Shown here: positions 50,201 to 62,000 of the stretch, piece by piece | Position numbering within the stretch: the first letter of the stretch is position 1 | Layout: every line of letters begins with the position of its first letter | Source: Nematostella vectensis | Taxonomy: Eukaryota; Cnidaria; Anthozoa; Actiniaria; Edwardsiidae | Reading direction: 5' to 3' | DNA: 64,000 nt | NCBI RefSeq assembly: GCF_932526225.1 | Contig: NC_064043.1 | Coordinates: 10,149,821-10,213,820, forward strand | The notes under the pieces: generated by a model | What the model was told of the DNA's origin: nothing | The model's input: only the letters and a program-made list of their open reading frames with translations | Database searches by the model: none | Made by a program: the position numbers and the translations under genes

Positions 50201-53200
50201 TGCACGAATGAGTCATTATTTTTATTCTCTACGATCTTTGACAGTATTTTTACGATACTTTTTTTCAGAACAAAGTCAAAGAGTATGGCGTGCGGGCAAT
50301 GCCTAAAAAGAGAATGGTCAAGAAACTGAAGGAAATATATCAATATACTCACCCTGGTAAGAATCTCAAACTAACTTTTCTCAACATAAAATAACATTTT
50401 ACAACATACAGTTCCAAGCAACGTGATGTGTAAGCAGCACAACTAAGCCGAGCAGTACTGCATGTTTTAGTGCTAACATTGTTTGCATGGAGCTCAAAAA
50501 TACTCTTTTACCCTAAGGTGCACCTCCCCAGGAAGAGCAGAGACCAGACAAGAAGCGGTCTAATCGAGGGCGCAAACAAGCCCCAAGGGGGAAAGGGAAG
50601 GGGAAACGTGCACCAGCCAGCCAAAGACAGCTGAGCTCAGAATCCGAGGACGATCAAGAGGCTATTAAAAAACAGTTTTCATTGAAACAGACTTCAGAGG
50701 TAATTTGATTACTTTACTTGCTTGTTTAGATACTTTCTGACTTACCTAATTTTTCATGATTTCTACCTGTGACGTTTATTCGAGAACGCTGTTTATTGGT
50801 GGTATTACCCCAAACCACTGATTGGCGTAACAAAGTTAAGGGTTATCCCACGTGCTGCACCTTGAGCTTTGCTGTTATCCAAGGGGTGGCATTTAAACAA
50901 GTAAATGTCGATATCCTAGTTTTATTCCTTTGTTTCTTGGGCGTGTACTTTAGACGCAGTTGAATAAAATAAGCCGGGTAAAGTCCACAGTTTCAACCCA
51001 AAAACCTGCAATGTCTGGATCTGAGGAAGAGATGATTGGAGTAAGAGATGCTAGCAACAAGGATGATGTAGAAACAGTGTCACAGTCAAGTGAAGAGAGG
51101 TACAGTAAACCTGATCCGTCTGTCTGCGTGCCTGTCTTTGAATCAGCATATCTCTGTCCTTCCTTCCTTCCATCCATCCATTCTCCTGTCCACCAGTCCA
51201 CCCTCCCACTGTTTGTTTACTCACCTATCCATTTGTTTGTTTACTCACCTATCCATTTGTTTGTTTACTTACCTATCCATTTGTTTGTTTACCCACCTAT
51301 CCATTTGTTTGTTTACTCACCTATCCATTTGTTTGTTTACTCACCTATCCATTTGTTTGTTTACTCACCTATCCATTTGTTTGTTTACTCACCTATCCAT
51401 TTGTTTGTTTACTCACCTATCCATTTGTTTGTTTACTCACCTATCCATTTGTTTGTTTACTCACCTATCCATTTGTTTGTTTACTTACCTATCCATTTGT
51501 TTGTTTACCCACCTTTCCATTTGTTTGTTTACTCATCTATCCATTTGTTTGTTTACTCACCTATCCATTTGTTTGTTTACTCACCTATCCATTTGTTTGT
51601 TTACTCACCTATCCATTTGTTTGTTTACTCACCTATCCATTCGTTTGTTTACTCACCTATCCATTTGTTTGTTTACTCACCTATCCATTTGTTTGTTTAC
51701 TCACCTATCCATTTGTATGTTTACTCACCTATCCATTTGTTTGTTTACTCATCTGTCTATTTGGCTGCCACCAAGGTTTCGAATGTGGCATTAAAAAATT
51801 TACATACATCTATTTCACAAAAGGTTGTCAGTGCAAGTGGCGAATGGCAAATGGTATGGTACTAATTATTCGTAAAATTATAGGTGTTGAATAAAGTCCA
51901 ACAATGCCAGAGCCATGCATTGGTATCCTTTAATGGATAATTGTTTTGATTTATCCATATTCTTTGAAACGCATGGTCACATTCGGTCGTAAAACCGCCA
52001 TTTGCCAATCGCCATTCACCATTTGCACTGACAACCTTTATTGAAATAGGTATAAATACAACGACATTCGTAAATCGTGCGCTCTGATTGGTCAAGGGTC
52101 CATGTGTTATTTGGAGGACACACGCACGCTTGGCGCCAGCATGCGTGCGCTACCCACAACTGTATTTACAACTTTTATATATATATATTTTGTGCGTCCC
52201 GTTGCGTACTTGTTTGTTCGTGACACGCTGCGACGACATCTGTGTATCTATTAAGGCTGGTTTAGACAGCGCGATTTTGTCGTATGCGACTAGTCTGCAA
52301 CACCTCTTCAACTCGAGTTGTAGAGTGTTAACCAGCCTACGACTTCGCTACGATACCCGGCTAAGAATGTCGTAGCGTGTAATTCAGGGCTAAGACATGT
52401 CGCACAGGTTGCGTACGACTAAATCGTGATGTCTAAATCAGGCTTTAGAGGACAGAAGCACGCAAAAGAGATCTATTTGTTAAATATATTTTATTATTTC
52501 AGTTTTTTGATAATGGTATGAAGGTCTCTTATTGAACATTGAAAAAAAAAACTATATTCTTTGTTATTTTTAGTGATAAAGAAGACGAGGAGTTTGGTGA
52601 AGTATCTGTGCTAATGGAGAATGAGCACGCCACCGCATCACAGCAGGTAAGAAGCTAGGATTTCTGATAACTAGACTTGCCCTCGCTCTTGTTGTCATAC
52701 AACTGTCTCATGGTCCTGAGAAATTGGATCATTATCTGTTGTTTGACGCAGGTCAATAGTGATGACTTAAAACAGACGCTGCTGAAATACATGACAGGAG
52801 ACAGGGATCTGCACTTCAAGATACTGACCTATCAGGTATGTTGAAGTGCCGCATAGTCTTGAATAGTGGTTGAATGTATGACAAAATACTGACCAGGTAG
52901 ACTGCAGTTCAGCATAGTCAGTGAAAACAGTAAACATCCGCGTGTAAGAACCAGGTTGATTAGGTTTTTGATTAGATTGGTTCTTACTAAAAAAACAAAT
53001 TTCAGCCTGTAGCTTCTTAATCTCCAGGTTCTTATACGCGAGTATTAACTATAGTAGTTGAGTGAATAAATAATTGTTTCGTTTATCAAATCTTTTGCAT
53101 TATAATACACATTAACGTGATCAGTAAGCAGTAATCGGCAATAGTAAGCAATAAATAAAAGTACCCTTACACAGGCTTAGCTGGTGTCTCGCCACTCAGG

Positions 53201-54179
53201 GGTAGTGCAGCGAACATACAAACTTAGGATGGGACAGGAAAGGGACTAGCCACTTAAGCGGAGTAGGTGCTGTCGCCTTACTTTCTCCTGTCGTTTACAG
53301 CCCATGCAAGTAGTACACCTCCATGAGCAGATCAAATCGGATGGAATTAAATGCCCCATTTCCAAACTTGTCGACTTCCTTGATGAACAGGTAACCACGT
53401 ATATCGAATAACCCCATCAACCATGCCATAGTAACTAGGGTTGTATCCTATCCGTCTATCCTTCCATCTCCATGCTTTATCAACCATCAAGGGTCAAGAG
53501 AATAGTCATCTAGCCTATCCAGTACTACCTACTACTTAGTAGTCATACTTTAGTAATTTTCATGGACTGTCGCCTGACTGAAGCCATGTCATAGCATTCG
53601 TAAAGACGCTGATCTAATACCGCATTCACACCAGCACAAACAAGTTCAAAAGTGGTTTAATTAGACTGGTTTAAATCTCAATCTCCCAAGAGTGGACAGA
53701 ACCAAGAAAAAAAAAACTGAATAGACTGTGCTGTACATGTTAATAAGTGATCATTTAGTTAGTAAGAATTCAACACAATAAGAAACTTGGCAAGTTTTCA
53801 GGCAAAGAAAAAACTTGTTTAACTAAACGCGGTTCTGGTGTGAATGCAGAATAAGCCATTCTCCTTAGCGCCTTGAAAACCCTTAGAGGTGTACTGATTA
53901 AGTTTCCTTCAATGCCTCAGCAATCATCAGGGGTGTAGTCATCTAGGCTATTCCCTCAGCAACAATACCTTTTGAATTTGTTTTCCTTGATATTAGCACC
54001 CTACATATCTAGTGCTTCTATCTTGGACCTCCTCCGTTTTTCTCGAAGTGCTAGTTGTATTATCATGTCATGTGTTTTGTTTCCAGTGCATCTCTTTTAC
54101 CACCGCTGGCAGTCGACAAACGCAACGAAATCGGCGGCGAGGGAAAACGAAACCGAGCGCCAGGGCTTCCAGAAAATAG
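41256..54179 (+). CDS. SLX4: SLX4, scaffold of structure-specific endonucleases (Fanconi anaemia/Holliday junction repair)
   Basis: SLX4 is a nuclear scaffold that activates SLX1 and binds XPF-ERCC1 and MUS81-EME1 to resolve crosslinks and Holliday junctions. Sixteen exons with GT-AG borders and fully compatible phases: 41256-42410, 42487-42698, 43079-43195, 43307-43397, 43704-44144, 44741-45229, 45527-45691, 46395-46555, 46863-50043, 50269-50356, 50518-50699, 50954-51099, 52574-52646, 52752-52835, 53301-53390, 54087-54179. They sum to 2256 codons including stop, against 1834 aa in human. Domains: UBZ-type fingers CPVC (42010 on) and CHICQKDLSKLN (42234 on); a third CPICGLVFK finger completed in exon 2 by SRNSHVKKC; VMDEQTQIALALSASI; the BTB dimerisation domain across exons 7-9 (SLSDVVMITRDTHEIPAHKF); a Ser/Pro/acid-rich 3.2-kb exon 9; a SAP-like MUS81-binding segment in exon 10 (YGVRAMPKKRMVKKLKEIYQ); and the C-terminal SLX1-binding helices in exons 14-16. 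The start is the first ATG; an upstream non-coding exon is possible. Confidence 0.95.
46150..46335. repeat. possible degraded short element with CCTGCATGCAGGCTA end
   Basis: SLX4 intron 7 contains CGCCTGCATGCAGGCTACCAT at about 46314, resembling the terminus of the element at 18269-18444 (CGCCTGCAAGCAGGCTATGA). The opposite end near 46170 is much less similar, so it is only a suspected remnant. Confidence 0.3.
51186..51770. repeat. 24-bp minisatellite, about 24 copies, in SLX4 intron 12
   Basis: The unit is TTTGTTTGTTTACTCACCTA followed by TCCA. It begins about 90 bp after the exon 12 donor (51100). Because 24 is a multiple of three, it creates a long artificial ORF running out of exon 12 into the intron; this is not coding. 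Variants include ACTTACC, ACCCACC and ACTCATC. Confidence 0.97.
51810..52049. mobile_element. MITE-like element, ACCTATTTCAAATAAGGTTG family, copy 2
   Basis: The left arm reads CTATTTCACAAAAGGTTGTC then AGTGCAAGTGGCGAATGGC. The right arm is the inverted match (about 52000-52049), ending GACAACCTTTATTGAAATAG. The arms are about 45 bp long with a few mismatches. It lies in SLX4 intron 12. Confidence 0.8.
52254..52446. mobile_element. MITE-like element with about 37-bp terminal inverted repeats
   Basis: The left arm is AGGCTGGTTTAGACAGCGCG then ATTTTGTCGTATGCGAC. The right arm, reverse complemented, is AGCCTGATTTAGACATCACG then ATTTAGTCGTACGCAAC. Roughly four fifths of positions match. It lies in SLX4 intron 12, upstream of exon 13. 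Confidence 0.8.
53615..53854. mobile_element. MITE-like element with short terminal inverted repeats (GCATTCACACCAG)
   Basis: The left end TAATACCGCATTCACACCAG and right end, reverse complemented, TTATTCTGCATTCACACCAG share a 13-bp identical core. The interior has GTTTAATTAGACTGG and related inverted words. It lies in SLX4 intron 15. Confidence 0.7.
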
Positions 54180-54396
54180 AGGCTTTCCAAAGAATGTATA
54201 GATATAGCGAAGTTAGACGAGTATGCTGAAGTGCCCTCGAGATAATACCATTCTAATAGCGTTAGAGAGCATCGAGCTTGGCTAGCGGTGAGATCCACCA
54301 GGCAAAAATTGATTGCCCTTAAAGACACCTAACAGGGCTCAAAGTGTGCGACGAAACGGTCGCCTGTCGACCTGTGCCTGACTTAGTATTCAAAAC
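54180..54396 (+). other. SLX4 3' UTR region
   Basis: The sequence right after the SLX4 stop codon has no further exon signal. No AATAAA is close by; the next plus-strand copy is about 55275, so the transcript end is undetermined. Confidence 0.4.
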
Positions 54397-54399
54397 TAA

Positions 54400-54814
54400 G
54401 GGTGTGTTTACATGACGCCGGATCGACTTTCGATCCGGGGTGAGCTCACACCGTTTTTTTCAGTCCCCCTCATGTACACCTGTATTTTGTAACTCCGCGT
54501 TTACATTATTCCGCGACAAAACTGAAGTCGTTCCGGATCGAAGTCGCACCGGTTCTCGCTCCGGATCGAAATTTTGTTCTGGTGCGAGAATTTACTCACA
54601 TTTACTCACGGTATCTTGTAAACGCGGATCGAAAGCTCAATCCGGAGCGAGATTGCCGGTCGAGCTGCCTGGAACGAGTGGCGCACGCGCATTGAGGCGA
54701 GTGCTGTCCTGAAGCAATGCAGGCTCGCCGTCAGGCATTCCGCCATGTAAACGTGGAACGAAACTCGAAGTCAACCCGGAACGAAACTCGATCCGGTATC
54801 ATGTGAACAGCCCC
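54400..54814. mobile_element. PIF/Harbinger-like MITE with TAA target-site duplication
   Basis: The left end GGGTGTGTTTACATGACGCC continues GGATCGACTTTCG; the right end, reverse complemented, is GGGGCTGTTCACATGATACC then GGATCGAGTTTCG. TAA flanks both sides (54397-54399 and 54815-54817). A 3-bp TWA duplication and G-rich termini are known for PIF/Harbinger elements. The interior is GC-rich with repeated CCGGATCGAA/CGGAACGAAA words. It lies just downstream of SLX4. Confidence 0.75.
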
Positions 54815-54819
54815 TAATA

Positions 54820-56086
54820 ACACACATGCGCTTCAGAAAATGACAAGCTTTCAGCCCTGCCCAGAGTTAATCAATGATTTCAAGTAGTCTTCTTAGATAC
54901 TATTTTTATATTGACATTGAATATATGTTTTTTTAGTAGTCGAGCGTAATTGCTTTAACAGCAGTTATAGTACAGTACAACTATCTGACTTTTTGAAAAA
55001 AGATGTTCTAGTTTAGTCAGATCGAGAGATAATTACGTTATTTTTAGAATCGACTGCCTGCGTGAACTGCTGTAATCTTGTGATGCAGTGGACGGTATGG
55101 CTATCGATATGAATCAGAAATCAAACATTGTCAAGTGCAGTTGTATTAGTTGCCTTTTGTTCCCCATTATGCAGGGAGTTAGTTGAAGAATGACTCAAGG
55201 ATTTTATCACTAGTTTCCTGTGATTTGATCTCGGCCTGTCGAATGCATTGTCTAAATCACGCCCAGGAAAATTAAATAAATAGAATAGAGATCCGAACTC
55301 AAATAAACAGACTTTTCGAGAAAAGAAGAACAAGCCTTGCTTTTTTGTGTGTGTGTTTTCCCTTATATTTTGGTAAGTTTAAATTCATCTTAACATTTTA
55401 TGCTATAAGTCTTTCAACTACGTTTAAGGTCATATAGAAATCGAATTCAGACTTTCTTCCTGTTGCCCTTCAAAATGGATCGGTTGGTGGATGCTTATTT
55501 CGATTGTTTAATATCCTAAAATGACTTCCATCACGCAAGAAATTACTTTTGTTAGGAATAATATGAAAATATTAGCAGGTAACTTTTTAAAGTAAAATTT
55601 TCTACAAACCCTAACAACTCAAACCCCGCTATCTCGATCTGACGAGTTTTTTTAGTGTCTTACTTTGTTTGATGAATATTTTTTTGTATAACAGGAATTG
55701 GGGGTATTGTGGACGCTCTAATTCTTGATGAAAGAAAATTATTAACGCCTACTGTGACACCGCTGAAAATGTACTCTTGCACGGCGGCTCACTCGAGCGT
55801 AAACACTCTTGACTGTTATGGAATGTGACATCGTAAAGTGCTACAAACTCATTTTAATAATGCTTAGTTCCTCGAAACCTACCAGGATCTTTAGCATCAA
55901 GTAATAGTTCAAGGATATGCACTATTGATAGGCACTATCTTCAATATCCCTGACTTTTGATTGTACTCGAAAAATGATTGAAATGAACAGTCGCAACGGC
56001 TCGTTCCTCTGGCGACCTACGCGGTGTTGTGGGTATTGAATCTTGATTAGCTGATTTCCGTTTTGTTTTGCGAGGGCTTCGGAATC
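54820..56086. other. intergenic sequence between SLX4 and the unknown gene
   Basis: AT-rich, with no recognisable exon. An AATAAA is at about 55275 on the plus strand. The final part presumably holds the promoter and 5' UTR of the gene beginning at 56087. Confidence 0.45.
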
Positions 56087-59000
56087 ATGGAACGAGATCT
56101 TAAGACTCTGCGTAGATCACGGGTAAGTCGGGACTCTACTTAATATTTAATTTGTGGATAACTTCGATTATCATTAGAGACTTCAGAAGACGTTGTTATT
56201 GGCTTGCGACGTTAACTGCAGTTGAATGGCTTTCTAAAAGCCATGCTATTGCTAAACACTACAGTGGTTTCCTAAACGTAACGTCTTTCTCATTACTATT
56301 GTTAATGTAAAGATTTTATTTTCGTGGATTAGATAATGTTTAACTGTTGAATAATGGGGGAATTATTATATGCACGAATTAACTCGAATTGTTTGTTGTT
56401 GCTTGGTGATAAATAATTAAGTGTTTGGGAATTAAATTATGCTTGCCCCAATATCAAAACTTGGTATTACGACTGACTTCTCTCTAAGTTCTTAAAGTGC
56501 AACTCTTCAAGTAGAATTTGGATATTTCATTGCAAACGCTTTATTGAATGTTACAACTGTCACCATGAGAACTTTGCACTTTATATGTTGTCGCTTTGTT
56601 CTACTAAATTTTATTGGTGTTTGTTGAATGTCTACCGTTTTCTACTACACATGTTACCGTCTATGACAAAACTTAGATAGATGTAAGTAAACAGTCTGGC
56701 AGATTTGTGTAAATAAAGGGAAAATCAGCGGCGTAGCCAGGATTTTTAACAGGAGAGGGCCCATAAGGGACATTCAATGCATTTTCTCCTGTATTTTAGA
56801 TAATGTCTCATACATTAACTGTATCTTTGGCTGCTAGAAAGGGGGGGGGGGGGCCCTAGGCCACCCCCTGGCTAAACTTTTGATTATAATGCTGAATTGT
56901 GGGACATAACTTGTTTGTAGTTAGCAAAGTTTAATTCTTTATTTTTTATATAATTATGGTCTTGTTCATAAGATGTTCGCTTCGTTTTTAGATATCTCTA
57001 ACGCATATGTATATTTTTTGTAGGTAGCTCGTTTTTTTGTCTTTATTTTTCAGTTGTTGTCTCAGATCATAAGATGTTTTTAGATACACTGTTTTTTTTT
57101 ATAAGAATGTCTAATTTTCAGTTGTGGCTGGGCCGTTCTTATTTTTGGAGCATATTTAAGCTGAATATTTTCTTAACGGTGCTCTTTAATTTTAGTGTGT
57201 ACACCTATTTCAAATATGGTTGCACTCGGACGATCTATGTATCGTAACCCGCAGTGCTTCATGGGTGTCAATAAATAAGCAAAAAATCCAGGTTTCAAAA
57301 GCTGTTAATTTTTCTTGTTTACATTCTTATAAACATTCACAAGGCTTTCGTATACAAGTATTCAGCCGTTTATATGCTACCCATGAACCACCGCGGGTTA
57401 CGACACATACTGTAAGTTCTCCAATGCAACCTTATTTGAAATAGGTGTACAAGAATATAATACCCAATGAATTATTAGGAAGAGAATTACACAAATGGTC
57501 AATAGCAATTATAAGGTTGTTACAATAAGCACAATCTGATTCTGAGCCTCGGCATGTTCTTAGCATGTTCCTAAAATTTGATGAAATCTCAGGCTGGACG
57601 TTCTTATAAAAAAAGGTTATTATAAAAAAAAAGAGTGTATCACAAATGCAAATATATCTGAATGACAATATCAAACTTCCTGGTTGTATTTTAAACCTGG
57701 ATGAGTGCTTCTTTGCACGATTTGTCGCCTAGTATATCCTATACTATGCTTGTCATTTACCTTGAATATTTTTTTTCTTATTTTTGCTCAGATTTTCTAA
57801 ACATGTCTTTTTGAGTGTACAGTTCTTTAATTTCGCTCTAAATTGAATAACTTTTGCTGATTTTTCCCAATGTAGCTGATGAACTACTCAGAGTTTCGCA
57901 CAATGGCGACTGCACTTGAGCGATTCCACAAAGACGTAAATGTTGCTATGATGATTACCGGGAAATCAACAGGGGGTGACAAAAAAGAGATGGATATGAG
58001 GTGTGTCCAGTTTTTTTTTAGAATATGATAAACAGGGCAAAATTTCTCAATTCTGATTGACTGAAAGCGAAGAAATTTTAACTACGATTACGATTTTAGC
58101 TAAGATTGGACGCATGCTTGCGCTGAGGACGCCGAAGACGGCTCGAGCAAGTCCCAAATTTTACACTGCCCCTGTTATTACCTATACATATTTCATTTTT
58201 TAGGCCCTTAAACTAGTGTTTCTATTGCTATTTCAGGCCATATTTGTATGATGAGGGGGATAGCTACGAAAGGCCGTTTTACACTACTCTTCTTAAAATG
58301 CTGTATGAAGTAGCTACGTAAGTCTGTCGTATATTTACTTGATATTTACTTATTAGCATATTTCTAGGAACTAACGAGGGGTACTAATTAGAGATTTCCC
58401 TGACATGTTTTAGGTCTACTTTTTATGAAAAGCAGTATGAAGACCTGGTAAAAATTTACAAGTGGTATTGTGCCAATAAAAAGCTCATCACCTCCCCGCC
58501 GGTGAGTCAATTATATACTAAGTCAATTATGTACTCAATATTGAAATTTTTCCTGTTCTATTGCTCACCTTCGGAAACCGGGATCGGGACCTTAGGAAAC
58601 CAAGGGTCTCTTCTGTCTTACCCATCCACTTATAAAAGATGGCTGTTGAAAAACTTGCTATAAAACAGATTTTGAATACACACCACAATCACATATTTTT
58701 GTTTATAGAAAATCCCCATCCCTTCACCGAAATCCTGCACTCCTGAACCAGAGGTCACAGACACACCAGACATTGAGCAGGATGGATCAAGCGATGATCT
58801 GGAAATAACTGACAAATTTATTCAAGTTCCTAAACTTCACATCCGCCCAAAGACAGCCCCGCCCGTTGAGCATCGCCAAGGTGCAAGATATGTAACTTGG
58901 AATGACGCCCAGAAAGATAATGGTCCTAAAAGACCCAGCTCTGGGAAGCCCACAGGGTTTCAGTACCAGCACAACAAGGCAGACTATGTAAAGGTGGGGA

Positions 59001-62000
59001 ATAGCTCTTTTATATACTAATAGTCCAAGGGTGTGTCCATTCTGGGCATAAGGGGAAGAGGTACAACAACTACCCTATTGCATACCTTGACATGAAAAGT
59101 GCACCCCCTGCAACCCCCTCTTGGGTTCGGGCCTGAACACGCAACACTTTTAACTCAGTTTAAGCTTGCTAAAATATAAAAGGTTTAACAGTTTTTGTCT
59201 AATAAATAAAATCAACTACTTTATCAATGAATAAGACAAAAAAAATCAGGGAAAAGTCAGTAAAATGCAACGATATCCTTTCTGATTGAAATTGTAGGGG
59301 AAACGTATAGGATCTAAGATAAACAGACTTACAGCCGCCATATGTGTGAATATACATTTCTTCCCACTGGAAAAGTATTTTCTTTCACAAAGCCAAATAA
59401 TCAGATATTATATTATATTATATTATACTCTATTATACTTTGTTTGTTGCCTATGTAGGAACAGCTTGCCAAGTCATTACGGGTCAGACAGTGCGGGCCA
59501 TACAAAGAAGTCCCATACATTCCTGATAAGAGCTACAGGCACCACCTTGCTCGGCCAGTGACTGCACCTCCACCTAACAGGACACTCCAGGTAGAGCTTG
59601 GGTCGGCAGTTATCAGGCAACGGTGATGGGCTGGGGTCCAGGAGGAAAACGGGGTTGATAAAGCCTATAATGTTGTGATACTGGCCTAATGCAGAGACTT
59701 GAGGGTTGCCATAATGTACTTGGTAACCAGCACATGTGTGTAGATGACTGTTTTACAGTCTGTGTAAGATTTATTTATGCTATATACAGGTTCGTATGGA
59801 GGACCCTGCTGGGCTCAAGTCATTTGTGCTCAAACCATTCTCAACCCCAGTCCCTAAGTCGTCACCTATCAACTCGCCCCTGACATCTCCAAGGGACTCC
59901 CCCGTACCATTCAGGTAATCTACCATTTCATTAATAGCTATCTCGCCCTGACGTCTCCAAGGGACTTCCCCGTACCATTCAGATAATCTACCAATTCTTC
60001 ATTCGCTCCTAATATCCCTAAGGGACAAATAATTGCCACTCTGATGTTGTTTCTCCTTGATTGATGAAAAAGATCATGTAATTAGGATCTTGGGATGTGT
60101 TATGACTTTGGTGCAAATTTGATTCTCGAGATGTGTGATATGATATGGCATTGGGCTTTTGTTTATTTTTAGCCGCGCCAAATCTCCACAGTTGTCTGTA
60201 GACTTTGCGCCTATCACCGAATCATCTGTAAAACTTAATGTTAGACTCCCACAAACAAGTGACTCATCACATCAGAACGCCGGCCAGGCTCTGACGGGAA
60301 ACGGAAACGCAAATGGAGCTAAGGAAAATGGGCGCCATCAGAATGGACACGATAGCGGCTCAGGTTCTCCACCAGAAAACCAAGCTCCAGATGACCTCCC
60401 CGCGAAATTGCCCAACCAATCACCTCTCCCTAATAACGCAAGTGCTTCAGAGATCCAGCGAATTCTTGAGAATCAGCGTAGAGAGGAGGAACTCTTGGAG
60501 GAGCAGCACAGCTTACTGCAGAAGAGATTACTGCATGAGTATGACCGATATGCACGAGACTGCAGCAAACTGGATCGAGAACGGACAGCGAGTGTTGAGA
60601 TGGTGTCCGGAGAACTAGCGGTGAATCTTAACGGTCGCGTGGTGCACCCTGCTCCTGTTGGCACTTATGATTTGTCGTCGCCGCAAATCATCCCCAGCTA
60701 CAACCGCGTGTACTCTCACAAGCATGGTAGGCCCTTCTTTTCGTATCCAGTCGTCTCTCTTTACTGTATTTTTGGCTGCTAAAAGGGGGGGGGGGGGGGC
60801 TCGGGCCCCCTAGGCCACCCCTCTGGCTAAGCCCCTGTCCTTTGCAGTCGCCCATATTAGTTTATTGAATAATTCCCCTGTAGCGCGCTTAACGAGTGCA
60901 TGACAGATGAACTCAGGTAGCTGCAAACGAGACTAGCCGATCATTCCAATCAGCACCTCACTTTTAACTCACCTTTGAGTAATGCCCGCTTCTGTTGCAC
61001 TTAGACACCACAAATAACCGAAGTGCACAAGGTCCCGCTAAGCAGTCTGGGTACAGCCCTGCGAGGTACCTAAAGCATGCTGGGATGGAAAGGTTAGTGT
61101 ATGGTTTCTATAGTAACCGGGTGTTGTCAATCATTAACACGCTTGTTGTCTGTAATGTGCAGTATGACCCATGACTATGCGTAACCTTTATATCGTGTTT
61201 TAACAAGTTTTTTTCCTTATTACTGTGTGTTGTCTGGTGATTGGTTGTTGCCTTGTGACGGTGTGTTGCCTGGTTACGGTGTGTTGCCTAGTGACAGTGT
61301 GTCCCCCAGTAACCATTCGTTGCCAAGTGACCATTTGTTGTCCTATGACCATGTGTTGACTGGTGACTGTACGCCCAGTGATCGTCTGGAACCTAGTGAC
61401 TTTGTGTTGTCTAGTGTCTGTCTATTGCTTAGTGATCCATGAGATGCCTTGTGACTGTGTATCTCTTAGTGATTGTTTGTTGCCTTGTGACCTTGTGATC
61501 CCTATTCACAGTACGTTGCTTGTAATCATTTCTTGACTAGTAACAGCGCGCTAATACAGGCCCGTACCCAGGGGGGTGCAGGGGGTGCGAACTCACCCCC
61601 CCACACACAACGGCCGAAGGTCAACTTTCGGTTCTCAATAAACGTGCAATTTGTAGTATGTATCCAAATCCGACAATAAACGTCCCGTGGAGATACTGCA
61701 AAGGCATAAAAAACCTTTTTTTTCTTTGTTTTTTTTTTTTCGGAGGTAGTCAAATTTTTATCAGAGAACTCCCTCCCCCCCCACCCCCTCGGAAAAGTTA
61801 GGTCCACTTGGATTTCGCACCCCCCCCCCCCCCCCCCCCCAAGAAAAATCCTGGGTACGGGCCTGTAATACCCTTGTCACGTGTAGGCCGGATGAGGTGA
61901 TCCGCATAGACGCCGTGCTCGGTATGGCCACGCCTATCGGGATGCAGATGGAGTACGACAGAGAAAGGGTGAGTCTGCTTCTTATCAATTCCATCAAAAG

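Noticed and set aside
50960-51865. 301-codon open frame with Phe-Val-Tyr-Ser-Pro-Ile-His repeats
   Set aside because: Only the part to 51099 is SLX4 exon 12. The rest is intronic 24-bp minisatellite; a good donor follows 51099 and exon 13 fits the phase.
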